Positions 7,973-18,286 are shown, counted from the stretch's first letter. The stretch is 64,000 nt of DNA from an uncultured bacterium (GCA_938084905.1 CALKEQ010000004.1:1-64000), one strand, 5' to 3'. Numbers and translations: made by a program. Notes: generated by a model not told the origin, from the sequence alone.

Positions 7973-9310
7973 ATGGTACGCATCTTTTCACTGTTCTTTT
8001 TTCGTCAATTTCTCTTTGCCATAAGCCTTAATGTACCCTTCTTTTTCTTTCCATTTCTTCTTTCGGCTGAGCTTACAGTCTCTGAAGGGTTGTCTTTAGC
8101 TCTAAGAGAGGAAAATCTGATAAAAATAAAGGAGTATGAGGAGTCTTTGGCATTCTTTCAGTCGAAGGTTGCGAGATCATCCCTTCTCCCACGGGTAGAT
8201 CTGTCCTACGGAAAGGTTTTCCTAAATTACGAGCCCACGGCGAAAAATTTACTTTTGGGCAGGCAAGTTGAAGTACCAATAAGTGAAAGGGATTTCCAAA
8301 CATATTCCGTAAGCGTAAGGCAGCTCATCTTCGATTTTTTCGGTGCCTCTTCATTTTACCATTCTGAAAAGATCTCCGAAGAAATAAAGAAAATCGAGAC
8401 CACAAAAGTGAGAAATGCAGTTGCCCTCGAGTTTCTTCGATATTACTACGATCTTAAAGAAAGGGAAAGGATGATAGAGGTACTTGAGAGGGAAGTGGAA
8501 AGACTCGAAAGCCATCTAAAGGATGCGAAAAGTTTGTTCGAAGAGGGGCTAATAACGAGAAACGAACTTCTTTACACAGAAGTCCTTTTATCTGATGCAA
8601 GACAGAAGTTATTGACCGTGAAGAACCTAAAAAAACTTACAGCCTCTACTTTGAACAAAATGATGGGCAGACCACCTGAGGAAGAACTCATTTTTGAGGA
8701 TCCGAAAAGGAGACCCACCCTTGATAAGGATTTGGAGAGTTACATCTCAGATGCGTATCTATTGAGACCAGAGCTTAAAATCATAGAGAAGGCAAAGGAG
8801 AGGATAGGCTATTTAAGACAGGCAAAAAGAGCTGAGCTTCTTCCAAGGATCTTTGTTGAGGGAAAGTACTCTTATACGGAGAATAGATATCAGGTCTATC
8901 AAGGAATAACATCAGTTACTCTCGGTTTCACCATGAACCTTTTCGAAGGAGGAAAAACTAAGGCTGAGCTTAAGATTTTGGACCTTGAGGAAAAAAAGCT
9001 CTTTGCCGAGGAAAGAAGATTGAAGGATGAAATAAGGATAGAGGTTGAGAAGTTTTTTCTGGAGTTCAAAAATGCACAGGAAAGGTTAAAGGTAACAGAG
9101 CATGCCATAAAACAGGCAGAGGAAAATTTAAGGATCACTAAAATCAAATATAAAGAAGGCCTTGGAACGGGTACAGAGGTCCTAGATGCAATAGCCGCTC
9201 TCTCCCTTTCAGAAAACAACTATCACAGGGCTTTTTACGATCTTTTAAGAGCAGAGGCAGGCCTAATTTTTGCAACTGGCAGAAGGCTTGAGGAGGAGTA
9301 CGGAAGATGA
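7973..9310 (+). CDS. TolC-family outer-membrane efflux protein
   Basis: Outer-membrane channel of a tripartite exporter. The 445-residue protein has an N-terminal hydrophobic signal region (residues about 8-31, SAE cleavage-like). Two OEP repeats with long coiled-coil helices follow, and the C-terminal repeat has the typical YKEGLGTGTEVLDA turn. First gene of the operon; its end overlaps the next gene by 4 bases (ATGA). No Shine-Dalgarno site is visible and the leader is about 20 bases, so the exact start is not certain. Confidence 0.9.
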   Translation: MVRIFSLFFFRQFLFAISLNVPFFFFPFLLSAELTVSEGLSLALREENLIKIKEYEESLAFFQSKVARSSLLPRVDLSYGKVFLNYEPTAKNLLLGRQVEVPISERDFQTYSVSVRQLIFDFFGASSFYHSEKISEEIKKIETTKVRNAVALEFLRYYYDLKERERMIEVLEREVERLESHLKDAKSLFEEGLITRNELLYTEVLLSDARQKLLTVKNLKKLTASTLNKMMGRPPEEELIFEDPKRRPTLDKDLESYISDAYLLRPELKIIEKAKERIGYLRQAKRAELLPRIFVEGKYSYTENRYQVYQGITSVTLGFTMNLFEGGKTKAELKILDLEEKKLFAEERRLKDEIRIEVEKFFLEFKNAQERLKVTEHAIKQAEENLRITKIKYKEGLGTGTEVLDAIAALSLSENNYHRAFYDLLRAEAGLIFATGRRLEEEYGR

Positions 9311-10365
9311 AAAAAACCCACATGGTCCTCTTCATTTTCATCATCGTTGGGATAGCTTTTGCGCTTTACTACTACCTTCATTACAAGGAAACCCATATAA
9401 CCACAGACAACGCTTTCATTGAGGGAAGAATCCACATCGTCTCCTCAAAGGTCCCAGGTACCGTAAAGGCCATATACGTTGAAGATAACCAATTAGTTAA
9501 AAAGGGAGATTTACTTCTCGAGATTGATGATAGGGATTTTGAGGTAAAGGTAAAAGAGGCACAGGCGGCATACGAGATAGAAAAGAGACGTCTTTCAGAA
9601 ATAGAAACAAATACCGTAATTCTAAAGAAGAGAATAGTTGAGCTTGATGCCGCAATAGAGGCTGAAAATGCCCAGCTTGAAGTCCAAAGGCACATCCTGG
9701 AACAGGCTAAAGCAGATTACGAGAGAGCTGAAAATCTTCTGAGAAAAGAGGCCATCTCAAGGGAAAAATACGAAAAGGCTCTCACATCTTACAAGGTTAG
9801 CGAATCTACACTTAAGGCGATGAAAGAGAGAATAAGGCAACTTGAGGCGCAGAGACAAACCCTTCTCTCACAGATAGCCCAACTTGAGAAAACAAAGGAA
9901 ACCCAGAAAGCGGCTCTCTTTTTACGGGAGGTGAATGTTAAGGATGCGACCTTGAAGAAGAGTTACACAAAGATATACGCGCCAGCAGATGGCTACGTAA
10001 CAAAAAAGTCTGCGGAAATTGGCAACCAGATACAGCCTGGTCAGCCACTCATGGCTCTTGTATCCCTGAGTGATATATGGGTCGTTGCAAATTACAAGGA
10101 AACCCAAATAGAAAAAATCAGACCGGGCCAGAAGGTAAAGATAAAGGTAGATTCTTACCCGGGAGTTGTCTTTGAAGGCAGAGTTGACTCAATAATGGCA
10201 GGGACAGGAGCTTCCTTTTCACTTTTCCCACCTGAAAATGCAACAGGTAACTGGGTCAAAGTTGTACAGAGGATTCCTGTAAAGATAACATTTGAAGGTA
10301 ACCCTGAAAAAAAGGCCCTCCTTAGAATAGGAATGTCCTGCGTACCCACAGTACTTGTCAAATGA
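9307..10365 (+). CDS. emrA: HlyD/EmrA-family periplasmic adaptor (membrane fusion protein)
   Basis: Links the inner-membrane pump to the TolC-like channel. It has one N-terminal membrane anchor (about 6-22, FIFIIVGIAFALYYYL), a lipoyl half-motif near residue 60 (VEDNQLVKKGDLLLEID), a long coiled coil (about 85-215), then the second lipoyl half and a beta-barrel region (YAPADGYVTKKSAEIGNQI). The architecture and partner genes match EmrA rather than RND adaptors. Start ATG overlaps the TolC-like stop and follows a GAGGA site. Confidence 0.92.
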   Translation: MKKTHMVLFIFIIVGIAFALYYYLHYKETHITTDNAFIEGRIHIVSSKVPGTVKAIYVEDNQLVKKGDLLLEIDDRDFEVKVKEAQAAYEIEKRRLSEIETNTVILKKRIVELDAAIEAENAQLEVQRHILEQAKADYERAENLLRKEAISREKYEKALTSYKVSESTLKAMKERIRQLEAQRQTLLSQIAQLEKTKETQKAALFLREVNVKDATLKKSYTKIYAPADGYVTKKSAEIGNQIQPGQPLMALVSLSDIWVVANYKETQIEKIRPGQKVKIKVDSYPGVVFEGRVDSIMAGTGASFSLFPPENATGNWVKVVQRIPVKITFEGNPEKKALLRIGMSCVPTVLVK

Positions 10366-10381
10366 AATCTGTCCTTAAACT

Positions 10382-11911
10382 ATGAACAAGTGGCTTATAA
10401 CAGTCACTGTTATGCTTCCCACACTCATAGAGATAATAGACATGACCATTGTAAATGTTTCCCTCGGCCATATAAGGGGTAGCCTTGGAGGGGCCTTTGA
10501 GGAATCAACCTGGATACTTACCATGTACATGGTTTCTAATGCCATAGTAGTCACAATAACAGGGTGGTTGAGCAACATTTTCGGACGAAAAAACTATTTG
10601 ATCCTCTCAATTTCTCTTTTCACTCTTAGTTCATTTTTGTGCGGAGTCTCGTGGAGTATTCCCTCCATTGTTTTCTTCAGGGTTCTTCAGGGCATAGGAG
10701 GGGGAGGGCTTCAGCCAATATCCCAGGCAATACTCCTTGAAACTTTTCCCAAAGAAGAACATGGAAAAGCGATGGCCGTTTTCGGTACAGGCGTTATCCT
10801 TGGTCCAATTGTTGGGCCATTACTTGGGGGGTGGATTACAGACAACTGGTCCTGGCACTGGATATTCTTTATCAACGTTCCGATCGGTCTCCTATCCATA
10901 CTTATGGCCATCCTCTTCATAAAGGATCCTCCCTGGGCAAAAAAAAAGCCAGTTAAAATCGACTATTTTGGACTTGCCACAATCTCCCTCGGAGTCGGAT
11001 CACTTCAAATCCTCCTTGATCAGGGACAACTCAAAGACTGGTTCTCATCAAGACTGATCCAGAGCCTCGCAATCATTTCATTTATTTCTCTCTCTACCTT
11101 CATCTACTGGTCCCTTAAAAGGAAAAACCCTATTCTAGAACTTGCGCTTTTTAAGGAGAGGACTTTTTCCCTTGGAAATTTGGCACTTTTTTTCACTTTC
11201 TTCTGTCTTTTCGGAACAATAGTTCTCCTTCCGGTTTTTCTTCAGGAACTTATGGGTTATACGGCTTATCTTACTGGCCTTGTTGTTGGACCTGGTGGAA
11301 TCGTAACTCTCATCTCCCTCTGGATAGCTGGAAGGACTGTAAATAAGATAAGAGCGGATAGGCTAGCCATTTTCGGACTTCTTGTCAACTCACTGGCATG
11401 TTACCAGATGTCCAGGTTTAATCTACAGGTCGATTTTGTAACCCTCGTCATCCCTCGCGTGATTTTAGGATTCGGCATGGGCTTTGTTTTCATACCACTC
11501 ACAATAGCCACCATTGCAAACATAAAAAAAGAGGAGATGGCCATGGCCACCTCTATCATAAGTTTTATAAGGAACATAGGGGGCAGTTTTGGGACTGCCT
11601 TTGTTTCGACAATGCTTTCACGAAAGGCTCAGACCTACCAGACCTATCTTGTGGAGAACCTTACACCCTTTGATATCTCATACGAACTTGCTTTAAAGAA
11701 AATTCAGACTTTTTTGAGTCTTAAAGGTCTCCAAGAACCTCTCCTTACTGAGATTTCAAGGGCCGCAATTTATAAAGAACTCGTCAGGCAATCTATGATG
11801 TTATCCTTTAACTCCGTTTTCTTCATTCTGGCCGTACTTTTCGTGGTTGGGGTGGCTTTCGTTATCGTAATGGGGAAAAAGGGAGAAACTGAAAGATCTC
11901 ACTTTTTCTAA
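10382..11911 (+). CDS. emrB: EmrB/QacA-type major facilitator drug exporter (DHA2)
   Basis: Inner-membrane proton-coupled exporter with about 14 membrane segments over 509 residues. Visible family signatures are the loop GRKNYLILS after TM2, RVLQGIGGGGLQP in TM4, and antiporter motif C GTGVILGPIVGPLLGG in TM5. It completes a TolC-EmrA-EmrB-like set able to push hydrophobic compounds across both membranes; the substrate cannot be told. Its last 111 bases overlap an antisense gene. Confidence 0.94.
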   Translation: MNKWLITVTVMLPTLIEIIDMTIVNVSLGHIRGSLGGAFEESTWILTMYMVSNAIVVTITGWLSNIFGRKNYLILSISLFTLSSFLCGVSWSIPSIVFFRVLQGIGGGGLQPISQAILLETFPKEEHGKAMAVFGTGVILGPIVGPLLGGWITDNWSWHWIFFINVPIGLLSILMAILFIKDPPWAKKKPVKIDYFGLATISLGVGSLQILLDQGQLKDWFSSRLIQSLAIISFISLSTFIYWSLKRKNPILELALFKERTFSLGNLALFFTFFCLFGTIVLLPVFLQELMGYTAYLTGLVVGPGGIVTLISLWIAGRTVNKIRADRLAIFGLLVNSLACYQMSRFNLQVDFVTLVIPRVILGFGMGFVFIPLTIATIANIKKEEMAMATSIISFIRNIGGSFGTAFVSTMLSRKAQTYQTYLVENLTPFDISYELALKKIQTFLSLKGLQEPLLTEISRAAIYKELVRQSMMLSFNSVFFILAVLFVVGVAFVIVMGKKGETERSHFF

Positions 11912-12451
11912 TGCGGTAATTAGCGCCAAATTGGGCTTTAACGTCTTAGAACCAAGGGGTGGGTAAAGAGAGATGATTCTCACCATTACAGAATCGTAAT
12001 CAGGAAGGGGCAGATCCTCTTTTTCAAGAGGGGATAATTTCAAAAACTCGCTCTTAAGATAGTCGCACATGACTGGTTCGTAAACCCCGTACTTGTTCTT
12101 TTTGAACCCAAAGCCGTAAAGTCTACATGTGGCAGGTCGAAGATGGTATATTGAACAGTACCCTTTTTTCATGTCTAGGGTATAAGGTACGTAGAAGGAA
12201 CAGATGCCGTATTCCCTTTTTTTTGCCTTCTCGTAGTATTTTTGTAGTTCCCCTCTTTTAAAAAGCTCGACTGCACACGGTATGAATTCGAGTGGCGATA
12301 TACCTACCTTCCCCTTGGCACAACATTCACCGCAGTCCCTTTTGCACTTAAGATCGGTTTTCTCCTTGAACTGCCTTACTTTTTCATCTATTTCTTCGTA
12401 GATGGCAAAAAGCTCTTTACTCAAAAAATCGATAAAAGAAGATGAGACCAT
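11801..12451 (-). CDS. YkgJ-family cysteine-cluster (Zn/Fe-binding) protein
   Basis: A 216-residue protein of the CxxxCxxCC cluster family (PF03692). Cysteines are in CKRDCGECC, IPCAVEL, GICSFY, GYCSIYHLRPATC and VMCDYL, a set expected to bind zinc or an Fe-S cluster. Function in the family is not established. The last 30 or so residues (rich in Asn, His, Glu) are read antisense through the end of the emrB-like gene, an unusually long convergent overlap, and look like low-constraint sequence. The cluster region itself is outside the overlap and convincing. Confidence 0.82.
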   Translation of the reverse strand: MVSSSFIDFLSKELFAIYEEIDEKVRQFKEKTDLKCKRDCGECCAKGKVGISPLEFIPCAVELFKRGELQKYYEKAKKREYGICSFYVPYTLDMKKGYCSIYHLRPATCRLYGFGFKKNKYGVYEPVMCDYLKSEFLKLSPLEKEDLPLPDYDSVMVRIISLYPPLGSKTLKPNLALITALEKVRSFSFSLFPHYDNESHPNHEKYGQNEENGVKG

Positions 12452-12477
12452 TTCTATGGGAGATAAGTTCAGATTTG

Positions 12478-12498
12478 AAGGGAGCGCTTTGCTCCCTT
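12478..12498 (-). terminator. Hairpin after the rhodanese gene
   Basis: Perfect 8-bp inverted repeat AAGGGAGC / GCTCCCTT with a 5-base loop, 5 bases past the rhodanese stop. The minus-strand 3' side lacks a strong T-run. Confidence 0.5.
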
Positions 12499-12503
12499 AA
12501 ATT

Positions 12504-12974
12504 TTACTCCTTTACGTACTCCACTGCTTTCCTTCCTATTTCCTCTGCCAGCTGTGCTATCCCTCCTTTAAACTGATAAGCGTTCGAAAACCCTATTGCT
12601 CTGAGAGCTATGGTAACCGCTGCTGCTCTATCTCCAGTGTGACAAATAACAGCTATCTTTTTGTCCTTTGGTAGTTTCTTTAGGTTTTCAGGGCGAAAAA
12701 GCTCATGCATTGGGATAAGAAGGGTATTTTTCCATACAGGTGCGACTATCTTTTGCTCAGCTGGTGTTCTCACATCAAGAAAAACAAAATCCTGTTTATT
12801 TTTGATCATCTCGAGGATGTCTTTTGTTGTTACCTGACATGGCCTCATAGCAAGAACCTCAGGTTTAAGCTGGGAGAATAGGGAATCGAATTTTTTTGCA
12901 AGTTCCGCATCGAAGGAAAAGGCCGACCCTAAAAGAAGAACGAAAAAAATGGCAATTGTGAAAAAGAGCTTCAT
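12504..12974 (-). CDS. Exported rhodanese-domain protein
   Basis: Single rhodanese domain, probably periplasmic sulfurtransferase or sulfide/thiol handling. After a signal peptide (MKLFFTIAIFFVLLLGSAFS) comes a helical stretch and the domain with VFLDVRTPAE and the active-site loop CHTGDRAA (Cys near 110 of the mature-start numbering). The ORF track starts 6 codons upstream, but GGAGG sits 7 bases before the second Met, giving a cleaner signal peptide, so that start is chosen. It stands alone, with its own promoter upstream and hairpin downstream. Confidence 0.9.
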   Translation of the reverse strand: MKLFFTIAIFFVLLLGSAFSFDAELAKKFDSLFSQLKPEVLAMRPCQVTTKDILEMIKNKQDFVFLDVRTPAEQKIVAPVWKNTLLIPMHELFRPENLKKLPKDKKIAVICHTGDRAAAVTIALRAIGFSNAYQFKGGIAQLAEEIGRKAVEYVKE

Positions 12975-13016
12975 TTGAAGGCCTCCTTTCACTCAATTTT
13001 TCCTAGTTTTGAACCT

Positions 13017-13045
13017 AATCTAGTTCTAATTTTGGCCTTTGTCAA
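13017..13045 (-). promoter_or_regulatory. Promoter of the rhodanese gene
   Basis: Minus-strand TTGACA (perfect -35), 17 bases, TAGATT (4 of 6). Predicted +1 lies about 36 bases before the ATG chosen at 12974. Confidence 0.65.
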
Positions 13046-13051
13046 GTACAA

Positions 13052-13067
13052 GGCCCCGAACGAGGCC
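13052..13067 (-). terminator. Possible terminator downstream of tRNA-Leu
   Basis: Stem GGCCTC / GGGGCC with GTTC loop on the minus strand, about 55 bases past the tRNA-Leu 3' end. It is followed by TTGTACTT rather than a clean T-run, so it is tentative. Confidence 0.3.
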
Positions 13068-13120
13068 AGTTTATTGATATGGATGGGGTTTGTTAAAGGA
13101 TGTGATTTGGTTTTAATAAA

Positions 13121-13202
13121 TGCCGACGGCGGGACTTGAACCCGCACGGGTTACCCCACACGCCCCTCAAACGTGCGTGTCTGCCAGTTCCACCACATCG
13201 GC
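13121..13202 (-). tRNA. tRNA-Leu (anticodon GAG)
   Basis: Cloverleaf read on the minus strand: acceptor GCCGATG pairs with CGTCGGC, discriminator A; anticodon stem CACGT/GCGTG encloses loop TTGAGGG (anticodon GAG); a variable arm typical of a class II tRNA follows; T-arm GCGGGTTCAAGTCCCGC. The 3' CCA is not encoded. It begins 15 bases after secG, the same secG-leuU(GAG) linkage as in E. coli. Confidence 0.96.
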
Positions 13203-13217
13203 ATTTATTCATTCCAA

Positions 13218-13520
13218 TCATCTAGTAGATCTCTCCTGTGCTCTTTCGTCAAACTTCTCAGCCTTAGGAATTGTCTTTACAACGTACTCTCTGTGGCTGT
13301 AAAGGTACGCTAGGGAAAGACTTGTGAGCATGAATATAACTGCGGCAATGGTCGTAAGCTTCGTCATAAAACCTGTTGTCCCTGAGCTTCCAAATAAAGT
13401 CTGACTTGCCCCAGCTCCGAATGCGGCTCCTATCTCAGATCCCCTTCCAGTCTGAAGTAAAACTATAAGAATCATTGCGATGGTAACAAAAATGTGAAGG
13501 ATAACGAGGAAAGTAACCAC
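13218..13520 (-). CDS. secG: SecG preprotein translocase subunit
   Basis: Small SecYEG channel subunit helping protein export. The 100-residue protein has two membrane helices (about 3-22 and 53-73) flanking the conserved [27 protein letters not shown], followed by a charged cytosolic tail. The start is GTG, overlapping the tpiA stop by one base. It ends the glycolytic operon and is followed by tRNA-Leu. Confidence 0.95.
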   Translation of the reverse strand: MVTFLVILHIFVTIAMILIVLLQTGRGSEIGAAFGAGASQTLFGSSGTTGFMTKLTTIAAVIFMLTSLSLAYLYSHREYVVKTIPKAEKFDERAQERSTR

Positions 13521-14275
13521 TATTTCAGCTCCGCTACCTTACTTATTATACCGATAAAAGAATCCGATTTCAACGATGCACCCCCAACCAAAACTCCGTC
13601 AACGTTATCCATTACTATCAGATCACCTATGTTTTCAGGTGTCACACTCCCTCCGTAAAGGATTCTAATACCTTTTCCTTTTTCACCGTAAATGAGGCAG
13701 AGAACATCCCTTATGAACTTTTGTGCCTCCTCGGCCTGATCTGGGGTAGCATTCCTTCCCGTCCCTATAGCCCAGACCGGTTCGTATGCGATGATTATCT
13801 CCTCCCAGTATCCTATATCCCTTAACGCCTTCTTTAACTGTATTCCAATCACATACTCTGTTATCCCTAAGTCTCTCTCCTCCTCTGTCTCTCCAACGCA
13901 TATGATCGGTTTGAGGCCGCAACTTAGAGCAGCTCGTACTTTTTTGTTTATGATCTCGTCCGTCTCAAAAAAGTACTTTCTCCTCTCAGAGTGGCCAAGT
14001 ATGACGTAGGTGCATCCTGCGTCCTTAAGCATAAGTGGAGATATTTCCCCTGTGTATGCTCCCTTCTCTTCGTAATGGCAGTTCTGCCCTGCAAGGCCCA
14101 CATTTGTCCCACTTAGAATATCATTTACTTCCTTGAGCACTGTAAAAGGGGGAGCTATAACAATATCTCCTCCCCCTACATCCTTGGAAAAATCTGCTAT
14201 CTCCTTGGCAAAAGCGCGCGCCTCATCCCTTTTTTTATTCATCTTCCAATTCCCGGCTACAAACCATCTTTTCAT
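13520..14275 (-). CDS. tpiA: Triosephosphate isomerase
   Basis: Interconverts dihydroxyacetone phosphate and glyceraldehyde 3-phosphate. It has AGNWKMNK with catalytic Asn/Lys, LGHSERR with His near 100, YEPVWAIGTG with catalytic Glu near 170, and LYGGSVTPEN near the phosphate site. The ORF track starts 5 codons earlier at a GTG overlapping the pgk stop. The ATG at 14275 gives the family-typical MKRWFVAGNWKMN and is preferred, though its Shine-Dalgarno site is weak and the GTG has a GGAG nearby. Confidence 0.96.
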   Translation of the reverse strand: MKRWFVAGNWKMNKKRDEARAFAKEIADFSKDVGGGDIVIAPPFTVLKEVNDILSGTNVGLAGQNCHYEEKGAYTGEISPLMLKDAGCTYVILGHSERRKYFFETDEIINKKVRAALSCGLKPIICVGETEEERDLGITEYVIGIQLKKALRDIGYWEEIIIAYEPVWAIGTGRNATPDQAEEAQKFIRDVLCLIYGEKGKGIRILYGGSVTPENIGDLIVMDNVDGVLVGGASLKSDSFIGIISKVAELK

Positions 14276-14282
14276 ATCTTTT

Positions 14283-15467
14283 TCAAACACACTTCTCCAG
14301 TGCCTCTATAGCTGGGAGCTTTTTTCCCTCGAGAAGTTCAAGGAATGCTCCTCCTCCAGTAGATATGTACGAAATCTTGTGACTTTCCCCCGCCTTGTGA
14401 ATGGCCACATCTGTGTCTCCTCCGCCCACTATGGTCAAAGCGTGAGAGTTGGCAACGTACATGACCATAGCGAAAGTTCCCCTACTGAAGGGGTCAAGTT
14501 CAAAAACTCCCATAGGACCGTTCCAAACTATGGTTTTTGCATTCTGGAGTGCCTCTGAAAATAGCATTGTGGTTGCAGGACCTATGTCCAACCCCATCCA
14601 TCCCTTAGGTATTTCTGCAACAGGGCACGTTTTGACCTCCGCATCTTTAGAGGGTCTTTCTGCCACAACCACATCCACAGGCAAATACAACTTTATCTTT
14701 CTCTCCTTTGCTTTCGCCATGATGTTTTTTGCGACTTCAATCATGTGATCCTCACAAAGGGAGTTACCGACATCGTAATTCATAGCTTTTAGGAATGTAA
14801 AGGCCATTGCTCCGCCGATGAGAAGTTTGTCAACTTTCTCAACGAGTTTTTCGAGGACACCTATTTTGTCTGATACTTTTGCACCTCCGATTATTGCAAC
14901 AAGTGGCCTTACTGGGTTTTCCATTGCCTTCTTAAAATATTCGATCTCGTTTCTCATTAAAAAGCCAGCTGCACAGACTTTTACAAATTCGGTAATCCCA
15001 ACATTAGACGCGGCCTTTCTGTGAGCTACGGCGAAAGCATCGTCAATGTAAACGTCGCAGAGCCTAGCGAGCTTTTGGGCGAAATCCCTGTCATTCTTCT
15101 CTTCTCCTATATGAAACCTTAAGTTCTCAAGTAAGATCACATCTCCCTCTTTCATCTGGGAAATTTCCCTTTCCACCTCCTCGCCTACGCAGTCGTCGAG
15201 AAATTTTACTTCTTTTAAAAGAAGCCTCGAAAGTCTTTTGGCAACAGGCCTAAGTGAAAGTTTGTCCACCCTTACACCCTTTGGCCTTCCCATGTGAGAA
15301 GCAAGAATCACCTTTGCGCCTTCATCGAGTGCGTAATTGATAGTTGGGAGATGTGCCCTTATCCTTGTGTCGTCAGTTATATTTCCGTACTCATCGAGGG
15401 GGACATTAAAGTCAACCCTAATGAATACCCTTTTTCCCTTTATGTCTACTTCGTTTATGTACCTCAT
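14283..15467 (-). CDS. pgk: Phosphoglycerate kinase
   Basis: Transfers phosphate from 1,3-bisphosphoglycerate to ADP. The 394-residue protein shows [10 protein letters not shown] (about 17-26), SHMGRPKG near 58, [10 protein letters not shown] near 195 and the nucleotide-site GGGDT near 350. It lies between gap and tpiA in the same direction with short spacers, a common glycolytic/gluconeogenic operon. Confidence 0.97.
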   Translation of the reverse strand: MRYINEVDIKGKRVFIRVDFNVPLDEYGNITDDTRIRAHLPTINYALDEGAKVILASHMGRPKGVRVDKLSLRPVAKRLSRLLLKEVKFLDDCVGEEVEREISQMKEGDVILLENLRFHIGEEKNDRDFAQKLARLCDVYIDDAFAVAHRKAASNVGITEFVKVCAAGFLMRNEIEYFKKAMENPVRPLVAIIGGAKVSDKIGVLEKLVEKVDKLLIGGAMAFTFLKAMNYDVGNSLCEDHMIEVAKNIMAKAKERKIKLYLPVDVVVAERPSKDAEVKTCPVAEIPKGWMGLDIGPATTMLFSEALQNAKTIVWNGPMGVFELDPFSRGTFAMVMYVANSHALTIVGGGDTDVAIHKAGESHKISYISTGGGAFLELLEGKKLPAIEALEKCV

Positions 15468-15479
15468 CTTCAGGCCCCA

Positions 15480-16499
<1,020 letters not shown>

Positions 16500-16501
16500 T
16501 T

Positions 16502-16530
16502 AGGTTATCCTAGGAGCCGATATTTGTCAA
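16502..16530 (-). promoter_or_regulatory. Promoter of the gap-pgk-tpiA-secG operon
   Basis: Minus-strand TTGACA, 17 bases, TAACCT. The -35 is perfect; the -10 is weak but identical to the one proposed for the ExeA-like gene. The position fits the gap start. Confidence 0.5.
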
Positions 16531-16576
16531 CGTCAAAAATCAAGAAATGAGGTGAATGCCTTAAACCTACCTCCGT

Positions 16577-17077
16577 TTACGGTTTTTTCACCGGCTCGAA
16601 AGCAAAGAAGACTCTCTCGGCCATTATGGTCCCTTGCTTCCCCTTCTCTATCGGGTGAGAAGGAATCTGAAAAACGACAAGCTGAACCTCATCTCCCTCT
16701 TTTAGATATCCGGCCGGGCAGTTAATGATCCTTGACAAAAGTCTTCTTACAGGTTCAACACCGAGATCGATGACAGCGTGGATCAAAGGTGCCTCAAATC
16801 CTAGCGGAACCCCTCTCACCTCTTCTGAAAAAACGATCACCTTGCCCCTTTTAGGAAGGTCAATGTACTCTAAGTTCTCCGAATAACACTCAGGACAGAT
16901 AACCCTTGGCGGATAAGCAACCTTTCCACAGTCTTTGCATTTTGTCGTTGTAAACCTCCCCTGTTTTAAGTTCTCATAAAACTGCCAGATCCTGTTGAAT
17001 TCCTTGGCCTCAAGTGGCCACATATCCATGGTTACAGGATACAGATTCTCGAGTATGGGTATTCCAACAACTGCCAT
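16577..17077 (-). CDS. DUF35 / OB-fold zinc-ribbon acyl-CoA-binding protein, thiolase partner
   Basis: The 166-residue protein has a rubredoxin-like zinc ribbon (CKDCGKVAYPPRVICPEC, about 47-64) and a C-terminal OB-fold, the DUF35 architecture. Such proteins pair with SCP2-type thiolases or HMG-CoA synthase; in anaerobic toluene degradation BbsA (this fold) and BbsB (thiolase) form one enzyme. Here it lies 11 bases after the thiolase, with its own AAGGAGG site, so it is probably the non-catalytic subunit of that thiolase. Confidence 0.85.
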   Translation of the reverse strand: MAVVGIPILENLYPVTMDMWPLEAKEFNRIWQFYENLKQGRFTTTKCKDCGKVAYPPRVICPECYSENLEYIDLPKRGKVIVFSEEVRGVPLGFEAPLIHAVIDLGVEPVRRLLSRIINCPAGYLKEGDEVQLVVFQIPSHPIEKGKQGTIMAERVFFAFEPVKKP

Positions 17078-17088
17078 GTTTTCCTCCT

Positions 17089-18273
17089 TTATTTCACAGG
17101 TTCTCTACCATAGATTATGATGGTGTGTTCGGCATTTGCGCCACTTAGATTATGGGTAAGCCCTATGTCAGCATCCTTTACCTGATGACGCGCCCTTCCC
17201 TGAAGCTGCTTCATGATCTCTATTGCCTGTCTTATCCCTGTCGCACCGAAAGGATGTCCACAGGCAAGAAGACCTCCATCTGTGTTTATCGGTACCTTTC
17301 CCCCTATCTTTATTTGACCAGAACTGCAGAAAGCTCCTCCCTCTCCCTTTTTACAGAAACCGAGTTCTTCAACTTCGATTATCTCCGAAATTGAGAAGCA
17401 ATCATGGGTTTGGGCTACTTTTATATCCGATGGGGCAACCTTTGCAGATTTGTAAGCCTTTTCAGCTGCTATTCTGAGGTGTTTCCAGTCGGCTAGGTGT
17501 TCTCCGGGAAAATTGGCCGTAACACTGTTCAAGCATACCTGGGCAGTTCCCCTTATGTATACAAGAGGTCTGTCTGTGAATTTTTTCGCAATCTCATCAG
17601 TTGTTATTATACAGGCAGCAGCTCCATCCGTAATGGGACAGCAGTCGTAAAGAGTTAAGGGAGGTACTACCTCTGGTGCATTCATAGCTTCCTCAAGGGT
17701 CAGGGCCTTCTGCATCTGTGCCACTGGATTGTCAACCGCGTAATTGTAGTTAGTAACAGAAACCATAGCTAAATCCTCTTTTTTCGTACCGTAATATTTC
17801 ATGTGTTCCTTTGCTGTAAGTGCAAAAAATGGTGGTGGCAATCCCATACCCTGGGCACCGTCCCAGTCATGATCAACTGAGGCCAATTCACTGTAAAAAA
17901 CCTCCCATTTCTGAGGAGTGTAAAGCTTCTCCCCACCTGCAACCATCACTATGTCGGCAACTCCCGCTTCCACAAGTCCCTTTGCCAAAATTATGCCTGT
18001 TGATCCACCTGCGCAAAGGGTATCACACCTTGTGCAGATAGAAGTTGGCTTAAGACCGAGCCTTTCTGCAATAACAGGGGCAGTATTCACCTGGAAAGAG
18101 CATCTACCGGAGTATGAAGTCGCAACTATTAAGCCGTCTACGTCCTTCGGTTTCAGTGTGGGGATGTCCTCAAAGCAGGCCTTTGCCGCTTCTTGAAAAA
18201 GGTCGACAAGATGGGCCTCCCTAACCCCCCATTTGCACTGTCCTCCAGCAAGAATCACTGCTCTTCTGGCCAT
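17089..18273 (-). CDS. SCP2-type thiolase / acetyl-CoA acetyltransferase
   Basis: Predicted to cleave a 3-oxoacyl-CoA with CoA, or condense two acyl-CoAs. The 394-residue protein has the nucleophile region CDTLCAGGSTG near 85-95, THDCFSISEI near 290 and NTDGGLLACGHPFGATG near 335-350. The C-terminal cysteine motif of classical thiolases is replaced by LTHNLSGANAEHTII, as in SCP2-like members that work with DUF35 proteins. AAGGAGG precedes the ATG. The operon with enoyl-CoA hydratase and 3-hydroxyacyl-CoA dehydrogenase forms the last steps of a beta-oxidation-like path. Confidence 0.9.
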   Translation of the reverse strand: MARRAVILAGGQCKWGVREAHLVDLFQEAAKACFEDIPTLKPKDVDGLIVATSYSGRCSFQVNTAPVIAERLGLKPTSICTRCDTLCAGGSTGIILAKGLVEAGVADIVMVAGGEKLYTPQKWEVFYSELASVDHDWDGAQGMGLPPPFFALTAKEHMKYYGTKKEDLAMVSVTNYNYAVDNPVAQMQKALTLEEAMNAPEVVPPLTLYDCCPITDGAAACIITTDEIAKKFTDRPLVYIRGTAQVCLNSVTANFPGEHLADWKHLRIAAEKAYKSAKVAPSDIKVAQTHDCFSISEIIEVEELGFCKKGEGGAFCSSGQIKIGGKVPINTDGGLLACGHPFGATGIRQAIEIMKQLQGRARHQVKDADIGLTHNLSGANAEHTIIIYGREPVK

Positions 18274-18286
18274 ATCTACCTCCTTT

